Counted from the stretch's first letter, positions 60,701-62,053 are shown. The stretch is 64,000 nucleotides of DNA from Antedon mediterranea (GCF_964355755.1 NC_092673.1:15131001-15195000); one strand, 5' to 3'. A program made the numbers and translations. Notes: generated from the letters alone by a model not told the origin.

Positions 60701-62053
60701 CCAACATTCTATATAAGTAATAGTAGTCCAATTAGAAACAACAACTACAGAAATAGCAATATTAGCATAAATAGCATTAGCACATGGTCAACGCACCAAA
60801 AATAGCAAAAAAAAGTCTGTATGCTATACACTACAGGTATAAGTTCTAAAAACTCCAAAATGACCAATCCTGTGTTTTACCAGTGGAAGTCAGGTATAAT
60901 CATCATCAGAAATAAAGATAGTCACCTTAGTTGCCTAGCAATTGGAAAAAAACACATTCCTTGCCAACAGTGGTCACTTTGACCCATTTGGGGTAACCTT
61001 AGTTGCAATAAGCTGCATTCTTTTCTGCTGACCTATCAACTATACAGTATTTATAAACATTCAAATGAATAAAACCAAACAGAAAGATATAAATGGAAAA
61101 AAATGTATTCATAAAAAATCATAGGGTTACATATTAATCTTAGAAAATTAATCAATATTCTTGAAGAAATGTACATTGAAGTATTTTTGTTTTTTAGCTT
61201 TAAAAAATGCAACATATCTTGATTTTGGAATGAATTTCATTTAGATTTTTTTTATTGCTTGTTGTTGAAATAATATTACCTAACAACACTCACAAAATTA
61301 TTATTTTTTTGTATAAAAAAAATAAAAATAAATGCAAGCTTGATACTAAAGTAACATCATAATGGGCAGGTTTCTCCTGTAGTAAACCCACACACCAATG
61401 TACCAACATGTACGCTGTGCTGCCCGTTTTTTAGTTTTGCTATGCGATGTGATGACAGCGGTATTATTCGTTGATCTTACTCTTATTGGTAACAACCAAT
61501 GGCACATTTCAAAATGCCATCCTGCTTGCTCCTTACAGTTTTGCCAAAGAAAATTCCAATATCAGTATGGCTAGCACTGCACTGAATTGAATTGAATGAA
61601 TTGAATTGAATGCTTTATTTGTTTTTTTTTTGCTCTTTTCTTGTGCATGTGTAGAGTATTGCTGAATACAGGTTTTTGTTGTTTTACTTGCTAAACCTAG
61701 TCAACTCTCCCAAAACTAGTAATTCTCAGAAAGTTTGGTTTTCAGGAAAGTATGAAAGAATTTAATTTTTTCAAAAGAGTTTCGGTTTTAAGGAAGCAAA
61801 GTGGGAGCTTATCTCCCAAAAAAATCTGAAAAATACAATGCAAAAGATATAAAAAACATTAAGTTTAGCACAATTTTACAACTATTATTAGAATCTTTCA
61901 ACTTTCCCTCCCACAAACCATTCACAACTCCTTACTCCTTTTTTCAAAATCATATATCTGCCATTTGAGTTGACTCCTCATAATTATATTGATATTTTAT
62001 TATTTTTTAATTTGTTTTTGTTAGATGATAAAGTGAGTGAAGAGCATTGCTGA
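3573..62053 (+). CDS. PROM1: Prominin (CD133-family) five-transmembrane glycoprotein, 26 coding exons
   Basis: The spliced reading frame joins 26 exons (listed separately) into 2676 nt, or 891 aa; human prominin-1 is about 865 aa. Seen: an N-terminal signal peptide; TM1 about 105-130, followed by the cytosolic Cys-rich motif [13 protein letters not shown], which parallels the CNKCGG turn of vertebrate prominins; TM2 about 152-173; a large loop to about 469; TM3 470-496 and TM4 513-544, separated by the family-like [12 protein letters not shown]; a second loop with NISEYLN and GRCKP motifs; TM5 834-860 beginning NSLWFCIG; and a short cytosolic tail. Sequons lie near N177, N217, N373, N584, N616, N636, N667 and N757. 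Known for the family: cholesterol-binding proteins of microvilli, cilia and other plasma-membrane protrusions. All introns are GT-AG and phases agree throughout. Odd features are the partial internal duplication (exons 11-12) and very repeat-rich introns. Assignment to the prominin family is firm. Orthology to PROM1 rather than other paralogues is not determined, and the last exon is tentative. Confidence 0.93.
4184..5002. mobile_element. Harbinger-like non-autonomous DNA transposon
   Basis: The termini GGCCCTGTTTCTGCTGC (left) and GGGCCTGTTTCTGCTGC (right, complement) are inverted repeats flanked by the 3-bp direct repeat TCA at 4181-4183 and 5003-5005. The interior is full of the palindromic motif ATACCGTAT/ATACGGTAT and contains a Myb/SANT- or MADF-like coding remnant (4618-4791). 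Three-bp duplications and a companion Myb-like protein are typical of PIF/Harbinger, hence that inference. It lies in prominin intron 1. Confidence 0.7.
4618..4791 (+). pseudogene. Myb/SANT- or MADF-like domain remnant inside Harbinger-like element
   Basis: An open stretch of 57 codons reads [20 protein letters not shown], then [12 protein letters not shown]...CPHYDVF and a stop. Spaced basic and aromatic residues with a KLKSLRKQY helix resemble trihelix or MADF DNA-binding proteins encoded by Harbinger transposons. There is no start codon in frame nearby, so it is treated as a fragment. Confidence 0.5.
5006..5600. other. Intron 1 sequence without recognisable features
   Basis: AT-rich unique-looking DNA between the Harbinger-like element and the integrase-like pseudogene. 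I see nothing to annotate. Confidence 0.3.
5621..6060 (-). pseudogene. Integrase-core-like transposon pseudogene
   Basis: Reading the minus strand from about 6060, one frame gives [20 protein letters not shown], then [13 protein letters not shown] and [10 protein letters not shown] shift near 5890 leads to [20 protein letters not shown], then [17 protein letters not shown] and [15 protein letters not shown]. The PSRVRSD-GGEN, VHNQR and HPLSSEHN-type motifs are those of an rve-like integrase-core family found in many animal genomes and usually regarded as transposon derived. Frame disruption, a missing N-terminus and no acidic triad that can be traced in one frame show it is dead. It is antisense within prominin intron 1. 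Confidence 0.6.
6061..8680. other. Rest of prominin intron 1
   Basis: Low-complexity AT-rich tracts and unique-looking DNA. A GT-rich pair of GGGGTGGGTGGAAAAA-like strings lies near 7515-7600. No coding, RNA or transposon structure was recognised. Confidence 0.3.
8681..8754 (+). CDS. PROM1: Prominin exon 2 (aa 75-99)
   Basis: Acceptor TTTTTTGTAG and donor GTAGGT. It encodes [12 protein letters not shown]...DYYIE, the juxtamembrane ectodomain before TM1. It enters in phase 1 and leaves in phase 0, matching its neighbours. Confidence 0.88.
8755..9717. other. Prominin intron 2
   Basis: No gene. A stretch near 9600-9690 with TATACCCGGGGATATA and GGGGGTGGGTTAGACCCA resembles the terminal motifs of the 48.7-51.2 kb transposon and may be a decayed fragment. 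Confidence 0.3.
9718..9917 (+). CDS. PROM1: Prominin exon 3: TM1, Cys-rich turn, start of TM2 (aa 100-165)
   Basis: Acceptor TTGACAG and donor GTAAGT. It encodes hydrophobic TM1 ([19 protein letters not shown]), then [15 protein letters not shown], the most diagnostic motif of the family, then [16 protein letters not shown], the start of TM2. Confidence 0.95.
10370..10490 (+). CDS. PROM1: Prominin exon 4: end of TM2 and start of first large loop (aa 166-206)
   Basis: Acceptor after a T-rich tract (ACTTTTAG) and donor GTAAGT. It completes TM2 (LGGVGTAY) and continues with a sequon at NYT and the helical stretch [21 protein letters not shown]. It ends in phase 0. The following intron is 11.7 kb and full of transposons. 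Confidence 0.92.
10683..11457. mobile_element. piggyBac-like MITE (copy 1)
   Basis: The ends are CTAA|CCCTTTCACTGCGG at 10683 and, reversed, TTAA|CCCCTTCACTGCGTATACC at 11457. TTAA target sites next to CCC-starting inverted repeats are the signature of piggyBac elements. The interior has no transposase. A related copy occupies 48633-48668 plus 51227-51920. It lies in prominin intron 4. Confidence 0.7.
11639..12162. mobile_element. MITE family with TTAAAGATGTATTGTCCC termini (copy 1)
   Basis: The left end TTAAAGATGTATTGTCCCTT and the right end, its near-complement ending CAATACATCTTTAA, bracket 524 bp. The interior (CATATCTCATAATG, CGTGACGAGTTGTAAACAAT) is closely matched by the copy at 26267-26803. 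Confidence 0.8.
12667..12830. mobile_element. Palindromic 164-bp MITE
   Basis: Arms of about 60 bp are inverted copies: GTTTTCCACTAGGTGAAT at the left, its complement GCCTAGTGGAAAAC at the right, with TGCGTATACGC toward the centre on both sides. Confidence 0.8.
13230..14511. other. Retroelement 3' region and unassigned sequence
   Basis: On the minus strand this follows the RT stop, so 14000-14511 is probably LINE 3'UTR. The part 13230-14000 holds an AATAAACG motif near 13740 and no ORF. Confidence 0.3.
14512..15480 (-). pseudogene. Non-LTR retrotransposon reverse transcriptase fragment
   Basis: On the minus strand, starting near 15480, the translation reads [20 protein letters not shown], then [38 protein letters not shown] and, after a frameshift in a T-run near 15077, LFADDSNLF. 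These are RT motifs A (with catalytic D), B (G-P-EGSVLG) and C (FADD in place of YADD). The C-terminal part continues to a stop near 14512 (HPHL-like [15 protein letters not shown]). The N-terminal endonuclease is missing. The element is of the CR1/Jockey-like type; the clade is not resolved. The frameshift and missing N-terminus make it inactive. Confidence 0.85.
15487..15960 (-). pseudogene. Non-LTR ORF1-like coiled-coil protein fragment
   Basis: The minus-strand frame encodes a heptad-rich stretch ([20 protein letters not shown], then [14 protein letters not shown]) ending [13 protein letters not shown], then an in-frame TGA near 15598 followed by [15 protein letters not shown]. Coiled coil plus SRRNN-hIG is typical of ORF1 proteins of L1-like retroelements. 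It abuts the RT fragment directly at about 15483, so the ORF1 C-terminus, endonuclease and RT N-terminus have been deleted, or two elements are joined. Confidence 0.65.
17000..18180 (-). pseudogene. Transposon-type gene remnant, C-terminal part
   Basis: Minus-strand translation from about 18180 gives [16 protein letters not shown] (a probable zinc-binding C-x-H-x-H..C-x-x-C), then [20 protein letters not shown], a frameshift near 17830, then [29 protein letters not shown] and VYLRQDNA. A sequence break follows, then [20 protein letters not shown] and an acidic run. Past a stop near 17266 further matching phrases occur ([26 protein letters not shown]). The FLPRKYRE-DWF-KRG and R-DNAG phrases are known to me from a repeated, poorly named protein family of marine invertebrates that looks transposon-derived with an RNase-H-like core. 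That link is recall, not a search. Shifts and stops make it non-functional. Confidence 0.55.
18321..18770 (-). pseudogene. Transposon-type gene remnant, middle part
   Basis: The minus frame reads [20 protein letters not shown], then [15 protein letters not shown], a stop near 18590, then [20 protein letters not shown] and [20 protein letters not shown]. It ends at a donor-like site (AAGGTAATA near 18342). The [14 protein letters not shown] phrase belongs to the same family as the neighbouring fragments, and the order is collinear on the minus strand. Confidence 0.55.
18787..19345 (-). pseudogene. Transposon-type gene remnant, upstream part
   Basis: One minus-strand frame runs from about 19345 with a single TGA (near 19230): [20 protein letters not shown], stop, [20 protein letters not shown], then [52 protein letters not shown]. 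The TRRQILSI-K-tFKELQ-IPgLTrYR phrase recurs in the invertebrate family mentioned for 17000-18180. Confidence 0.55.
19346..20693. other. Spacer within the minus-strand element
   Basis: No coding match was recognised. It holds TAGGCCTA-rich DNA near 20085-20160 and a perfect hairpin at 20262-20294. Confidence 0.3.
20262..20294. repeat. Perfect 16-bp hairpin
   Basis: AATCAGGGAGATGTAA is followed by one A and then its exact reverse complement. There is no T-run to mark a terminator, and the role is unknown. Confidence 0.8.
20694..21150 (-). pseudogene. Transposon-type gene remnant, N-terminal part
   Basis: The minus frame encodes [20 protein letters not shown], then [32 protein letters not shown] and [26 protein letters not shown], followed by a donor-like GTAAAT. 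The C-P-H...LG-GW.....C-VP pattern suggests a zinc-binding module. It is collinear with the three fragments downstream on the same strand, so 21150 to 17000 is probably one decayed multi-exon element. Confidence 0.45.
21151..22171. other. End of prominin intron 4
   Basis: AT-rich DNA without recognised coding or repeat structure. It ends at the exon 5 acceptor. Confidence 0.3.
22172..22238 (+). CDS. PROM1: Prominin exon 5 (aa 207-228)
   Basis: Acceptor TTTATATAG and donor GTGAGT. It encodes [20 protein letters not shown], which aligns in position and character with the vertebrate ILAQYNTTKDKAFTDL segment. Phase 0 in, phase 1 out. Confidence 0.88.
22876..23308. mobile_element. 433-bp foldback element with about 100-bp arms around a SINE
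   Basis: The left arm (22876-22978, with GTGGGTATCAGTGGCTGG and AAGTAAAACAGCCAG) and the right arm (about 23200-23308) are inverted copies of each other. A tRNA-headed SINE lies between them. The outer arm sequence is the same as the unit of the 48-bp minisatellite at 36526-37312, linking the two loci. It lies in prominin intron 5. Confidence 0.75.
22980..23160 (+). repeat. tRNA-derived SINE (family 1, copy 1)
   Basis: 22991-23061 folds as a near-complete tRNA: acceptor GCCCCAG/TTGGGGA (one end mismatch), anticodon arm TCTGC-ATATTAA-GCAGA, T arm CCGAG-TTCGAGT-CTCGG. The A-box (TGGTCTAATGG) and B-box (GTTCGAGTC) look intact. A second diverged copy of both head and body at 28147-28345 shows it is a dispersed SINE rather than a tRNA gene. 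Confidence 0.75.
23723..23911. mobile_element. MITE family with AAGGCCAATTTACAG termini (copy A)
   Basis: The ends AAGGCCAAT and ATTGGCCTT are inverted. Internal blocks GAGCGGTAA, AGCTTGTCCCAC and CATAGATTCTATATTTTTA recur in copies at 30269-30454 and 31679-31830. Confidence 0.8.
23912..24805. other. Prominin intron 5, distal part
   Basis: No gene or repeat family was assigned. The GGGGGAGCGAGCGAAGCGAGCTCACCC string near 24698 is locally palindromic. Confidence 0.3.
24806..24895 (+). CDS. PROM1: Prominin exon 6 (aa 229-258)
   Basis: Acceptor ATGTTGTAG and donor GTAAGT. It encodes [20 protein letters not shown]..., part of the first extracellular loop. Phase 1 to phase 1. Confidence 0.88.
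25327..25560 (+). repeat. tRNA-derived SINE (family 2)
   Basis: The head GGGTAGCCAAGTGGTTAAGG carries a Pol III A-box, and GGGTTCCATTCCC a B-box. The body contains CTCAGCTGTAAATGAGTACC, a phrase common in marine invertebrate SINE bodies (recall). It lies in prominin intron 6. Confidence 0.65.
26267..26803. mobile_element. MITE family with TTAAAGATGTATTGTCCC termini (copy 2)
   Basis: Same termini and interior order as 11639-12162, about 85-90% alike by eye. Diverged shorter relatives occur around 30700-31010 and 32100-32260, ending ACAATAGATCTTT and GCAATACATCTTT. Confidence 0.8.
27497..28078 (+). mobile_element. Uninterrupted copy of the 12860-16813 transposon interior
   Basis: Bases 27498-27806 match 12897-13221 and 27825-28078 match 16180-16445 (shared CGTACGATGTTCGTACGTTAC and AAGCCTAGCTAGGCTAGGCC). 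This copy lacks the terminal inverted repeats and the 2.95-kb middle section. Confidence 0.75.
28147..28345 (-). repeat. tRNA-derived SINE (family 1, copy 2, degraded)
   Basis: The reverse strand carries the same head (CCAGTGGAAATAATGGTAGG, ACATCTGCATATCA) and body (TCACATATTTTC, GTATATCACGTTTTATCGG) as 22980-23160. The tRNA T-arm has decayed. Confidence 0.65.
28482..28696 (+). CDS. PROM1: Prominin exon 7: loop 1 with Cys cluster (aa 259-330)
   Basis: Acceptor TATCTTTCAG and donor GTAAGT. It encodes a helical segment and then [14 protein letters not shown], a cluster of five cysteines at the place where vertebrate prominins have a loop with paired cysteines. Phase 1 to phase 0. Confidence 0.9.
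28697..29449. other. Prominin intron 7
   Basis: AT-rich, no recognised feature. Confidence 0.3.
29450..29536 (+). CDS. PROM1: Prominin exon 8 (aa 331-359)
   Basis: Acceptor TTTGTTTAG and donor GTATGT. It encodes [20 protein letters not shown]..., a loop-1 helix. Phase 0 to phase 0. Confidence 0.86.
29728..29791 (+). CDS. PROM1: Prominin exon 9 (aa 360-380)
   Basis: Acceptor TATAAAG and donor GTAAGT. It encodes [21 protein letters not shown], which parallels the vertebrate YQSLNDIPDRV region. The 3' half (from about 29771) is the left edge of a tandem duplication and reappears at the end of exon 11. Confidence 0.86.
30269..30454. mobile_element. MITE with AAGGCCAATTTACAG termini (copy B)
   Basis: Inverted ends AGGCCAATTTACA and TGTAAATTGGC, with internal GCGTAGCTTGTCCCACAT and CATAGATTCTATATTTTTAT. 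It sits in unit 1 of the exon duplication. Confidence 0.8.
30506..30576 (+). CDS. PROM1: Prominin exon 10 (aa 381-404)
   Basis: Acceptor TTATTAACAG and donor GTATGT. It encodes [20 protein letters not shown].... It is the parental-looking copy of exon 12, and carries four residues (DDIQ) that exon 12 lacks. Confidence 0.86.
31322..31379 (+). CDS. PROM1: Prominin exon 11: chimeric duplicated exon (aa 405-423)
   Basis: Acceptor CATCTTTGTAG and donor GTAAGT. Its 5' part ([12 protein letters not shown]) copies the start of exon 13 minus about 39 nt. Its 3' part (STRSDID) copies the end of exon 9. It enters in phase 0 and leaves in phase 1, exactly as exon 9 does, so it can be spliced into the message without a frameshift. 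Whether it is used constitutively cannot be seen. Confidence 0.75.
31679..31830. mobile_element. MITE with AAGGCCAATTTACAG termini (copy C)
   Basis: Decayed copy in unit 2 at the position equivalent to copy B, with about 35 bp deleted. Its presence in both units shows the MITE inserted before the duplication. Confidence 0.75.
31863..31921 (+). CDS. PROM1: Prominin exon 12: duplicate of exon 10 (aa 424-443)
   Basis: Acceptor TTATTAACAG and donor GTAGGT. It encodes [20 protein letters not shown], a diverged copy of exon 10 with a 12-nt in-frame deletion. The phases equal those of exon 10. It belongs to the second unit of the 29.77-32.6 kb tandem duplication. Confidence 0.75.
32537..32766 (+). 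CDS. PROM1: Prominin exon 13: end of loop 1, TM3, start of TM4 (aa 444-519)
   Basis: Acceptor CATCTTTGTAG and donor GTAAGT. It encodes TM3 ([20 protein letters not shown]), the short intracellular loop with [12 protein letters not shown], and the first residues of TM4. The PT-RG(C)-SN-GG pattern is shared with vertebrate prominins. It is the source of the 5' part of exon 11. Confidence 0.94.
32953..33079 (+). CDS. PROM1: Prominin exon 14: TM4 and start of second loop (aa 520-562)
   Basis: Acceptor TTGTTTTATAG and donor GTAACT. It encodes [20 protein letters not shown] (most of TM4), then the [16 protein letters not shown] motif, which parallels the vertebrate EKLICEPY motif. Confidence 0.93.
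33449..33552 (+). CDS. PROM1: Prominin exon 15 (aa 563-596)
   Basis: Acceptor CTCTTTTCAG and donor GTATGC. It encodes [20 protein letters not shown]..., with a sequon at NDS. It ends in phase 2, and reading through the donor continues open only into intron sequence. Confidence 0.87.
33750..33834 (+). CDS. PROM1: Prominin exon 16 (aa 597-625)
   Basis: Acceptor ATTTTACAG and donor GTATTG. It encodes [13 protein letters not shown]... and FNISEYLN, matching the conserved FNISEHLN motif of vertebrate prominins. Phase 2 to phase 0. Confidence 0.92.
34044..34190. mobile_element. MITE family AGCTCTGTCTACACTATCAA (copy 1)
   Basis: The left AAGCTCTCTCTACACTATCA and the right, reversed, GGTCTACACTATTAAAC are inverted repeats around the AATGTGATGTGCCC/GGGCACATCACA inner stem. 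The whole element is an imperfect 147-bp palindrome in prominin intron 16. Confidence 0.85.
34337..34483 (+). CDS. PROM1: Prominin exon 17 (aa 626-674)
   Basis: Acceptor TTTTCTCCAG and donor GTAAGT. It encodes a loop-2 segment with two sequons (NIT, NFT) and the motif SGKQTLEEF, which corresponds to AGRKNLQDF in human PROM1. Confidence 0.9.
34484..35074. other. Prominin intron 17, first part
   Basis: AT-rich, no recognised feature. Confidence 0.3.
35075..35569. mobile_element. piggyBac-like MITE with TTAACACGTTCACTGCC termini
   Basis: TTAACACATTGACTGCCAAG at the left and, reversed, TTAACACGTTCACTGCCACG at the right. TTAA duplications flank inverted repeats, as in piggyBac elements. It is 495 bp with no transposase. 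Confidence 0.7.
35843..35941 (+). CDS. PROM1: Prominin exon 18 (aa 675-707)
   Basis: Acceptor TTTTGTGTAG and donor GTAAGT. It encodes [20 protein letters not shown]..., a loop-2 segment. Phase 0 to phase 0. Confidence 0.85.
36179..36262 (+). CDS. PROM1: Prominin exon 19 (aa 708-735)
   Basis: Acceptor TATGTTACAG and donor GTAAGA. It encodes [20 protein letters not shown].... The next intron (5 kb) carries the ribozyme-like foldback, the 48-bp minisatellite and the Penelope-like element. Confidence 0.85.
36344..36536. repeat. Foldback with 57-bp arms
   Basis: The left arm (AAAATCTTAATCTAAGAGCT, CATAGAAC, then AT repeats to 36400) is the near-perfect complement of the right arm (36470-36536). 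Only about 70 bases separate them, and these contain the hammerhead-like motif. Confidence 0.9.
36414..36458 (+). ncRNA. Hammerhead-ribozyme-like motif
   Basis: CTGACGA (36419-36425) is followed by a perfect stem II (GATCT, loop AATA, AGATC; 36426-36439), GAAA (36440-36443), and stem III ACAG-TA-CTGT (36443-36452). The nucleotide before the predicted cleavage point is C (36453). Stem I pairs CTGC (36414-36417) with GCAG (36455-36458) with one T-T mismatch next to the core, and can extend through the surrounding AT-rich foldback arms. All invariant core bases of the hammerhead (CUGANGA, GAAA, UH) are present. Hammerheads with such tiny stem III are known in Penelope-like elements and retrozymes, and a Penelope-like element lies 0.8 kb away, though on the other strand. 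Confidence 0.65.
36526..37312. repeat. 48-bp minisatellite (about 16 copies)
   Basis: The unit contains TATCTCCATTGAGATCCAGC and CACTGATACCCACAGCATTG. Three junctions carry an extra CAGTGATTTTT(T)ATTT stretch. The period is a multiple of three and stop-free in several frames, which creates spurious ORFs on both strands. The unit equals the arm of the foldback at 22876-23308. Confidence 0.95.
37313..38390 (-). pseudogene. Penelope-like element, reverse transcriptase N-terminal half (truncated)
   Basis: The minus strand from about 38390 gives a basic region, then [20 protein letters not shown], then [33 protein letters not shown], a frameshift near 37655, then [48 protein letters not shown] and [12 protein letters not shown]. 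The [23 protein letters not shown] and [10 protein letters not shown] motifs are those of Penelope-like RTs; the last is motif A. The catalytic YxDD part and the GIY-YIG endonuclease are absent because the reading passes into the AT tract and 48-bp array at 37330. The element is broken and antisense in prominin intron 19. Confidence 0.85.
38391..38895 (-). repeat. 505-bp tandem duplication in Penelope-like 5' region, copy 1
   Basis: Begins TGGAGATAATCCTAAGTTTG and is repeated almost identically from 38896 (offset 505, falling to 503 after a 2-nt indel). On the minus strand it encodes [20 protein letters not shown], then [20 protein letters not shown], a Penelope-like N-terminal extension. The duplication splits this extension from the RT part. 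Confidence 0.9.
38896..39396 (-). repeat. 505-bp tandem duplication in Penelope-like 5' region, copy 2
   Basis: Second copy, differing by only a few bases, so the duplication is recent. The outer (5') copy carries [20 protein letters not shown] in the N-terminal frame. Confidence 0.9.
39430..40598 (-). pseudogene. Retroelement ORF1-like remnant
   Basis: The minus frame 40598-39975 starts with Met and reads [20 protein letters not shown], then [34 protein letters not shown] and [10 protein letters not shown]-like [15 protein letters not shown] break near 39975 leads to a basic part ([18 protein letters not shown]), then [12 protein letters not shown] and [20 protein letters not shown], with a stop near 39440. 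The first part resembles a recurrent N-terminal domain in marine invertebrate retroelement ORF1 proteins; the second looks like a small nucleic-acid-binding domain. The family attribution is from recall and not certain. Confidence 0.5.
40599..41232. other. End of prominin intron 19
   Basis: No recognised feature before the exon 20 acceptor. Confidence 0.3.
41233..41286 (+). CDS. PROM1: Prominin exon 20 (aa 736-753)
   Basis: Acceptor CATTTTACAG and donor GTATTG. It encodes the 18-residue heptad-like helix [18 protein letters not shown]. Phase 0 to phase 0. Confidence 0.82.
41451..41531 (+). CDS. PROM1: Prominin exon 21 (aa 754-780)
   Basis: Acceptor TCTAAAATAG and donor GTAAGT. It encodes [20 protein letters not shown].... 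The 60-bp satellite array starts only about 25 nt past the donor. Confidence 0.84.
42338..42597 (-). repeat. tRNA-derived SINE in the 60-bp array (copy 1)
   Basis: The reverse strand starts TGCCTGATGGTTATGATGCT (A-box like), then GGCTGCCAA (anticodon-loop GCC, glycine-like) and GGGTTCAAGTCC (B-box), followed by a body with CAATTTACAACTCCACTCCC and ending in AT-rich sequence near 42350. Confidence 0.75.
44210..44466 (-). repeat. tRNA-derived SINE in the 60-bp array (copy 2)
   Basis: Nearly identical to copy 1, with the same edges in the array (ATTGTTATCTTTCTTTC left; GGCATTATACATCTACAC right). It lies 1868 bp downstream, so it was copied with its flanking array units rather than inserted independently. 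Confidence 0.85.
47331..47489. mobile_element. MITE family AGCTCTGTCTACACTATCAA (copy 2)
   Basis: GAGCTCTGTCTACATCATCA at the left and, reversed, AAGCCCTGTCTACACTATCA at the right. The inner block CATATCACTACCATATTT is duplicated in this copy. It lies in intron 21. Confidence 0.85.
47534..47602 (+). CDS. PROM1: Prominin exon 22 (aa 781-803)
   Basis: Acceptor TTGTTTAACAG. The donor is GTCTGA, weaker than the others. It encodes [20 protein letters not shown]..., matching the vertebrate YGRTIIGYFEHYLQW segment. Confidence 0.85.
47603..48069. other. Prominin intron 22
   Basis: No recognised repeat or gene. Confidence 0.3.
48070..48159 (+). CDS. PROM1: Prominin exon 23 (aa 804-833)
   Basis: Acceptor TTTCTTTTCAG and donor GTAGGT. 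It encodes [19 protein letters not shown]..., which carries the conserved CKP preceding TM5 (human ASCKPVATALDTAVDVFLC). Confidence 0.92.
48160..48632. other. Prominin intron 23, first part
   Basis: Low-complexity AAT/ATG tracts near 48465-48520. Nothing else recognised. Confidence 0.3.
48672..51223. mobile_element. 2.55-kb nested long-inverted-repeat transposon
   Basis: The termini CCGTACTGACGTGGGTATAA and, reversed, CCGTACTAACGCGGGTATAA are inverted repeats followed by GCCCACCC on both sides. TAC flanks both ends (48669-48671, 51224-51226) as a likely 3-bp target duplication. A second strong inverted pair (about 49163-49258 versus 50936-51032, with AAGCGGCCGCCAACCAAAGC) continues the arms. 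The centre holds a 75-bp tandem array. No transposase was found. Confidence 0.7.
49960..50695. repeat. 75-bp tandem array (about 10 copies)
   Basis: The unit contains GAGATATAAAGATTCGGCAA, TACCGTACGTAAATTATTAA and TGCAATACTGTATAAAGATTC. Copies vary in length by a few bases. It lies inside the nested transposon, so open frames on the minus strand here are not genes. Confidence 0.92.
52057..52137. mobile_element. Short MITE related to the Harbinger-like termini
   Basis: TCCTGTTTCTGCTTCC at the left and, reversed, GGTCCTGTTTCTGCTGCG at the right enclose a TTATTTAACCGGTTATT core. The GTTTCTGCTGC end motif is shared with the element at 4184-5002. Confidence 0.6.
52200..52318 (+). CDS. PROM1: Prominin exon 24: TM5 and start of cytosolic tail (aa 834-872)
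   Basis: Acceptor TTTATTGTAG and donor GTAAGT. It encodes [20 protein letters not shown] and then [11 protein letters not shown], very close to the vertebrate FAVKLAKYYRRM that follows TM5. It ends in phase 2. Confidence 0.95.
52398..52542. mobile_element. MITE family AGCTCTGTCTACACTATCAA (copy 3)
   Basis: AAGCTCTGTCTACACTATCA and, reversed, TAAGCTCTGTCTACACTATC form almost perfect inverted ends of this 145-bp palindromic element. It is the best preserved of the three copies. It lies in intron 24. Confidence 0.9.
52698..52726 (+). CDS. PROM1: Prominin exon 25: cytosolic tail microexon (aa 873-882)
   Basis: This 29-nt exon has acceptor TGAATTATAG and donor GTAAGT. With the GA carried over from exon 24 it reads [10 protein letters not shown] plus one base. 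The site matches and phases support it, but there is no clear sequence conservation, so support is moderate. Confidence 0.65.
52727..53519. other. Prominin last intron, first part
   Basis: No gene or repeat family recognised. Confidence 0.3.
53520..54235. repeat. Degenerate GCTTAAGC/TGCTAATGC repeat region, left
   Basis: Dense imperfect repeats of AGCATAAATAAGC, TGCTTAAGCT and TGCTAATGCT. The reverse complement resembles the region 59560-60830, suggesting the two are opposite arms of one large structure. Confidence 0.6.
54236..55850. repeat. 101-bp satellite array (about 16 copies)
   Basis: The unit begins AAGCTCCTTACAGCTTATGA, then TGTGCTGATACTGCTTAATG, CATTATGACATGCTGTGAAG, TTTAGCTTAAGC. 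Two variants (CTACTAAAACT and CTGCTGAAACT) alternate over much of the array, giving a 202-bp dimer. Copies are nearly identical. Confidence 0.97.
55930..56320. repeat. Degenerate short tandem repeats (TTTAGGAAGGAGTTTTTATA type)
   Basis: Imperfect copies of AGGAAGGAGTTTTTAT and GGGACGACTTTTATATATT succeed each other. A longer block with TTATAAGGTTAGG is repeated near 56170 and 56280. Confidence 0.75.
56376..56443. repeat. Perfect 32-bp hairpin
   Basis: The left arm 56376-56407 (ends TTAGGTTATATGCAT) is the exact reverse complement of 56412-56443, with loop TATC. Part of the right arm (ATTATCATGCATATAACCT) repeats at once downstream. Confidence 0.92.
56466..57440. other. Unassigned intronic DNA
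   Basis: Contains a CpG/GCGC-rich patch near 56620-56940 (GCGCATATAACGCATGCG and the like). No gene or repeat family recognised. Confidence 0.3.
57455..57610 (+). repeat. tRNA-like SINE (family 3)
   Basis: TATGGCTCGGTGGTCTCTGC (A-box like) and CCGAGTTCGAGTCTCACC (B-box like) lie about 50 bases apart, followed by a T-rich tail. The cloverleaf is imperfect, so this is a SINE head rather than a tRNA. Confidence 0.55.
57611..58430. other. Unassigned intronic DNA
   Basis: No gene. A short hairpin (ATTCGTCATAGTGACGAAT) is near 57856. Confidence 0.3.
58431..59121. repeat. 22-bp minisatellite (about 31 copies)
   Basis: The unit is AAATCTAGGCTAAGCCTGAC plus TA. Every copy contains the inverted motif TAGGCTAAGCCT(GA). 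One copy near 58668 has an ACAGT insertion. Confidence 0.97.
59259..59535. repeat. Local duplication, offset about 190 bp
   Basis: CTCAGCCCCACCTTGGTTGG followed by AAAATAGAGCTGCTTGATCG at 59259-59345 recurs, slightly changed, at 59449-59535. A weaker middle copy is near 59373. Confidence 0.65.
59560..60830. repeat. Degenerate AAGCAGCTTAAGCAGTG repeats, right (about 105-bp period)
   Basis: Blocks with AATAAGCAGCTTAAGCAGTG, GGGGAAAGGAATCATTGCAA and AATTAGCAA recur about five times. The first and second blocks are separated by an inserted MITE (59642-60273). Confidence 0.7.
59642..60273. mobile_element. 632-bp MITE with GG(C)GTTTATACAACAC termini
   Basis: GGCGCGTTTATACAACACGC at the left and, reversed, GGCTGTGTTTATACAACACC at the right. 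TTAG flanks both sides (TTA/TWA-type duplication), which fits Harbinger-like elements. It interrupts a repeat block of the surrounding array, so it is younger than the array. Confidence 0.75.
60831..62024. other. Prominin last intron, distal part
   Basis: No recognised family. A GAATTGAATTGAAT simple repeat is at about 61583-61612. It ends at the proposed terminal acceptor. Confidence 0.3.
62025..62053 (+). CDS. PROM1: Prominin exon 26: proposed terminal exon and stop (aa 883-891)
   Basis: A strong pyrimidine-rich acceptor (TTTGTTTTTGTTAG) precedes ATGATAAAGTG. In the frame required by exon 25 it reads DDKVSEEHC, then TGA at 62051-62053. An acidic short tail after RKM/RM resembles the MDSEDVYDD of vertebrate tails, but the match is short. 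The rival terminal exon is at 63814-63830. The intron before it would be 9.3 kb. Confidence 0.5.
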
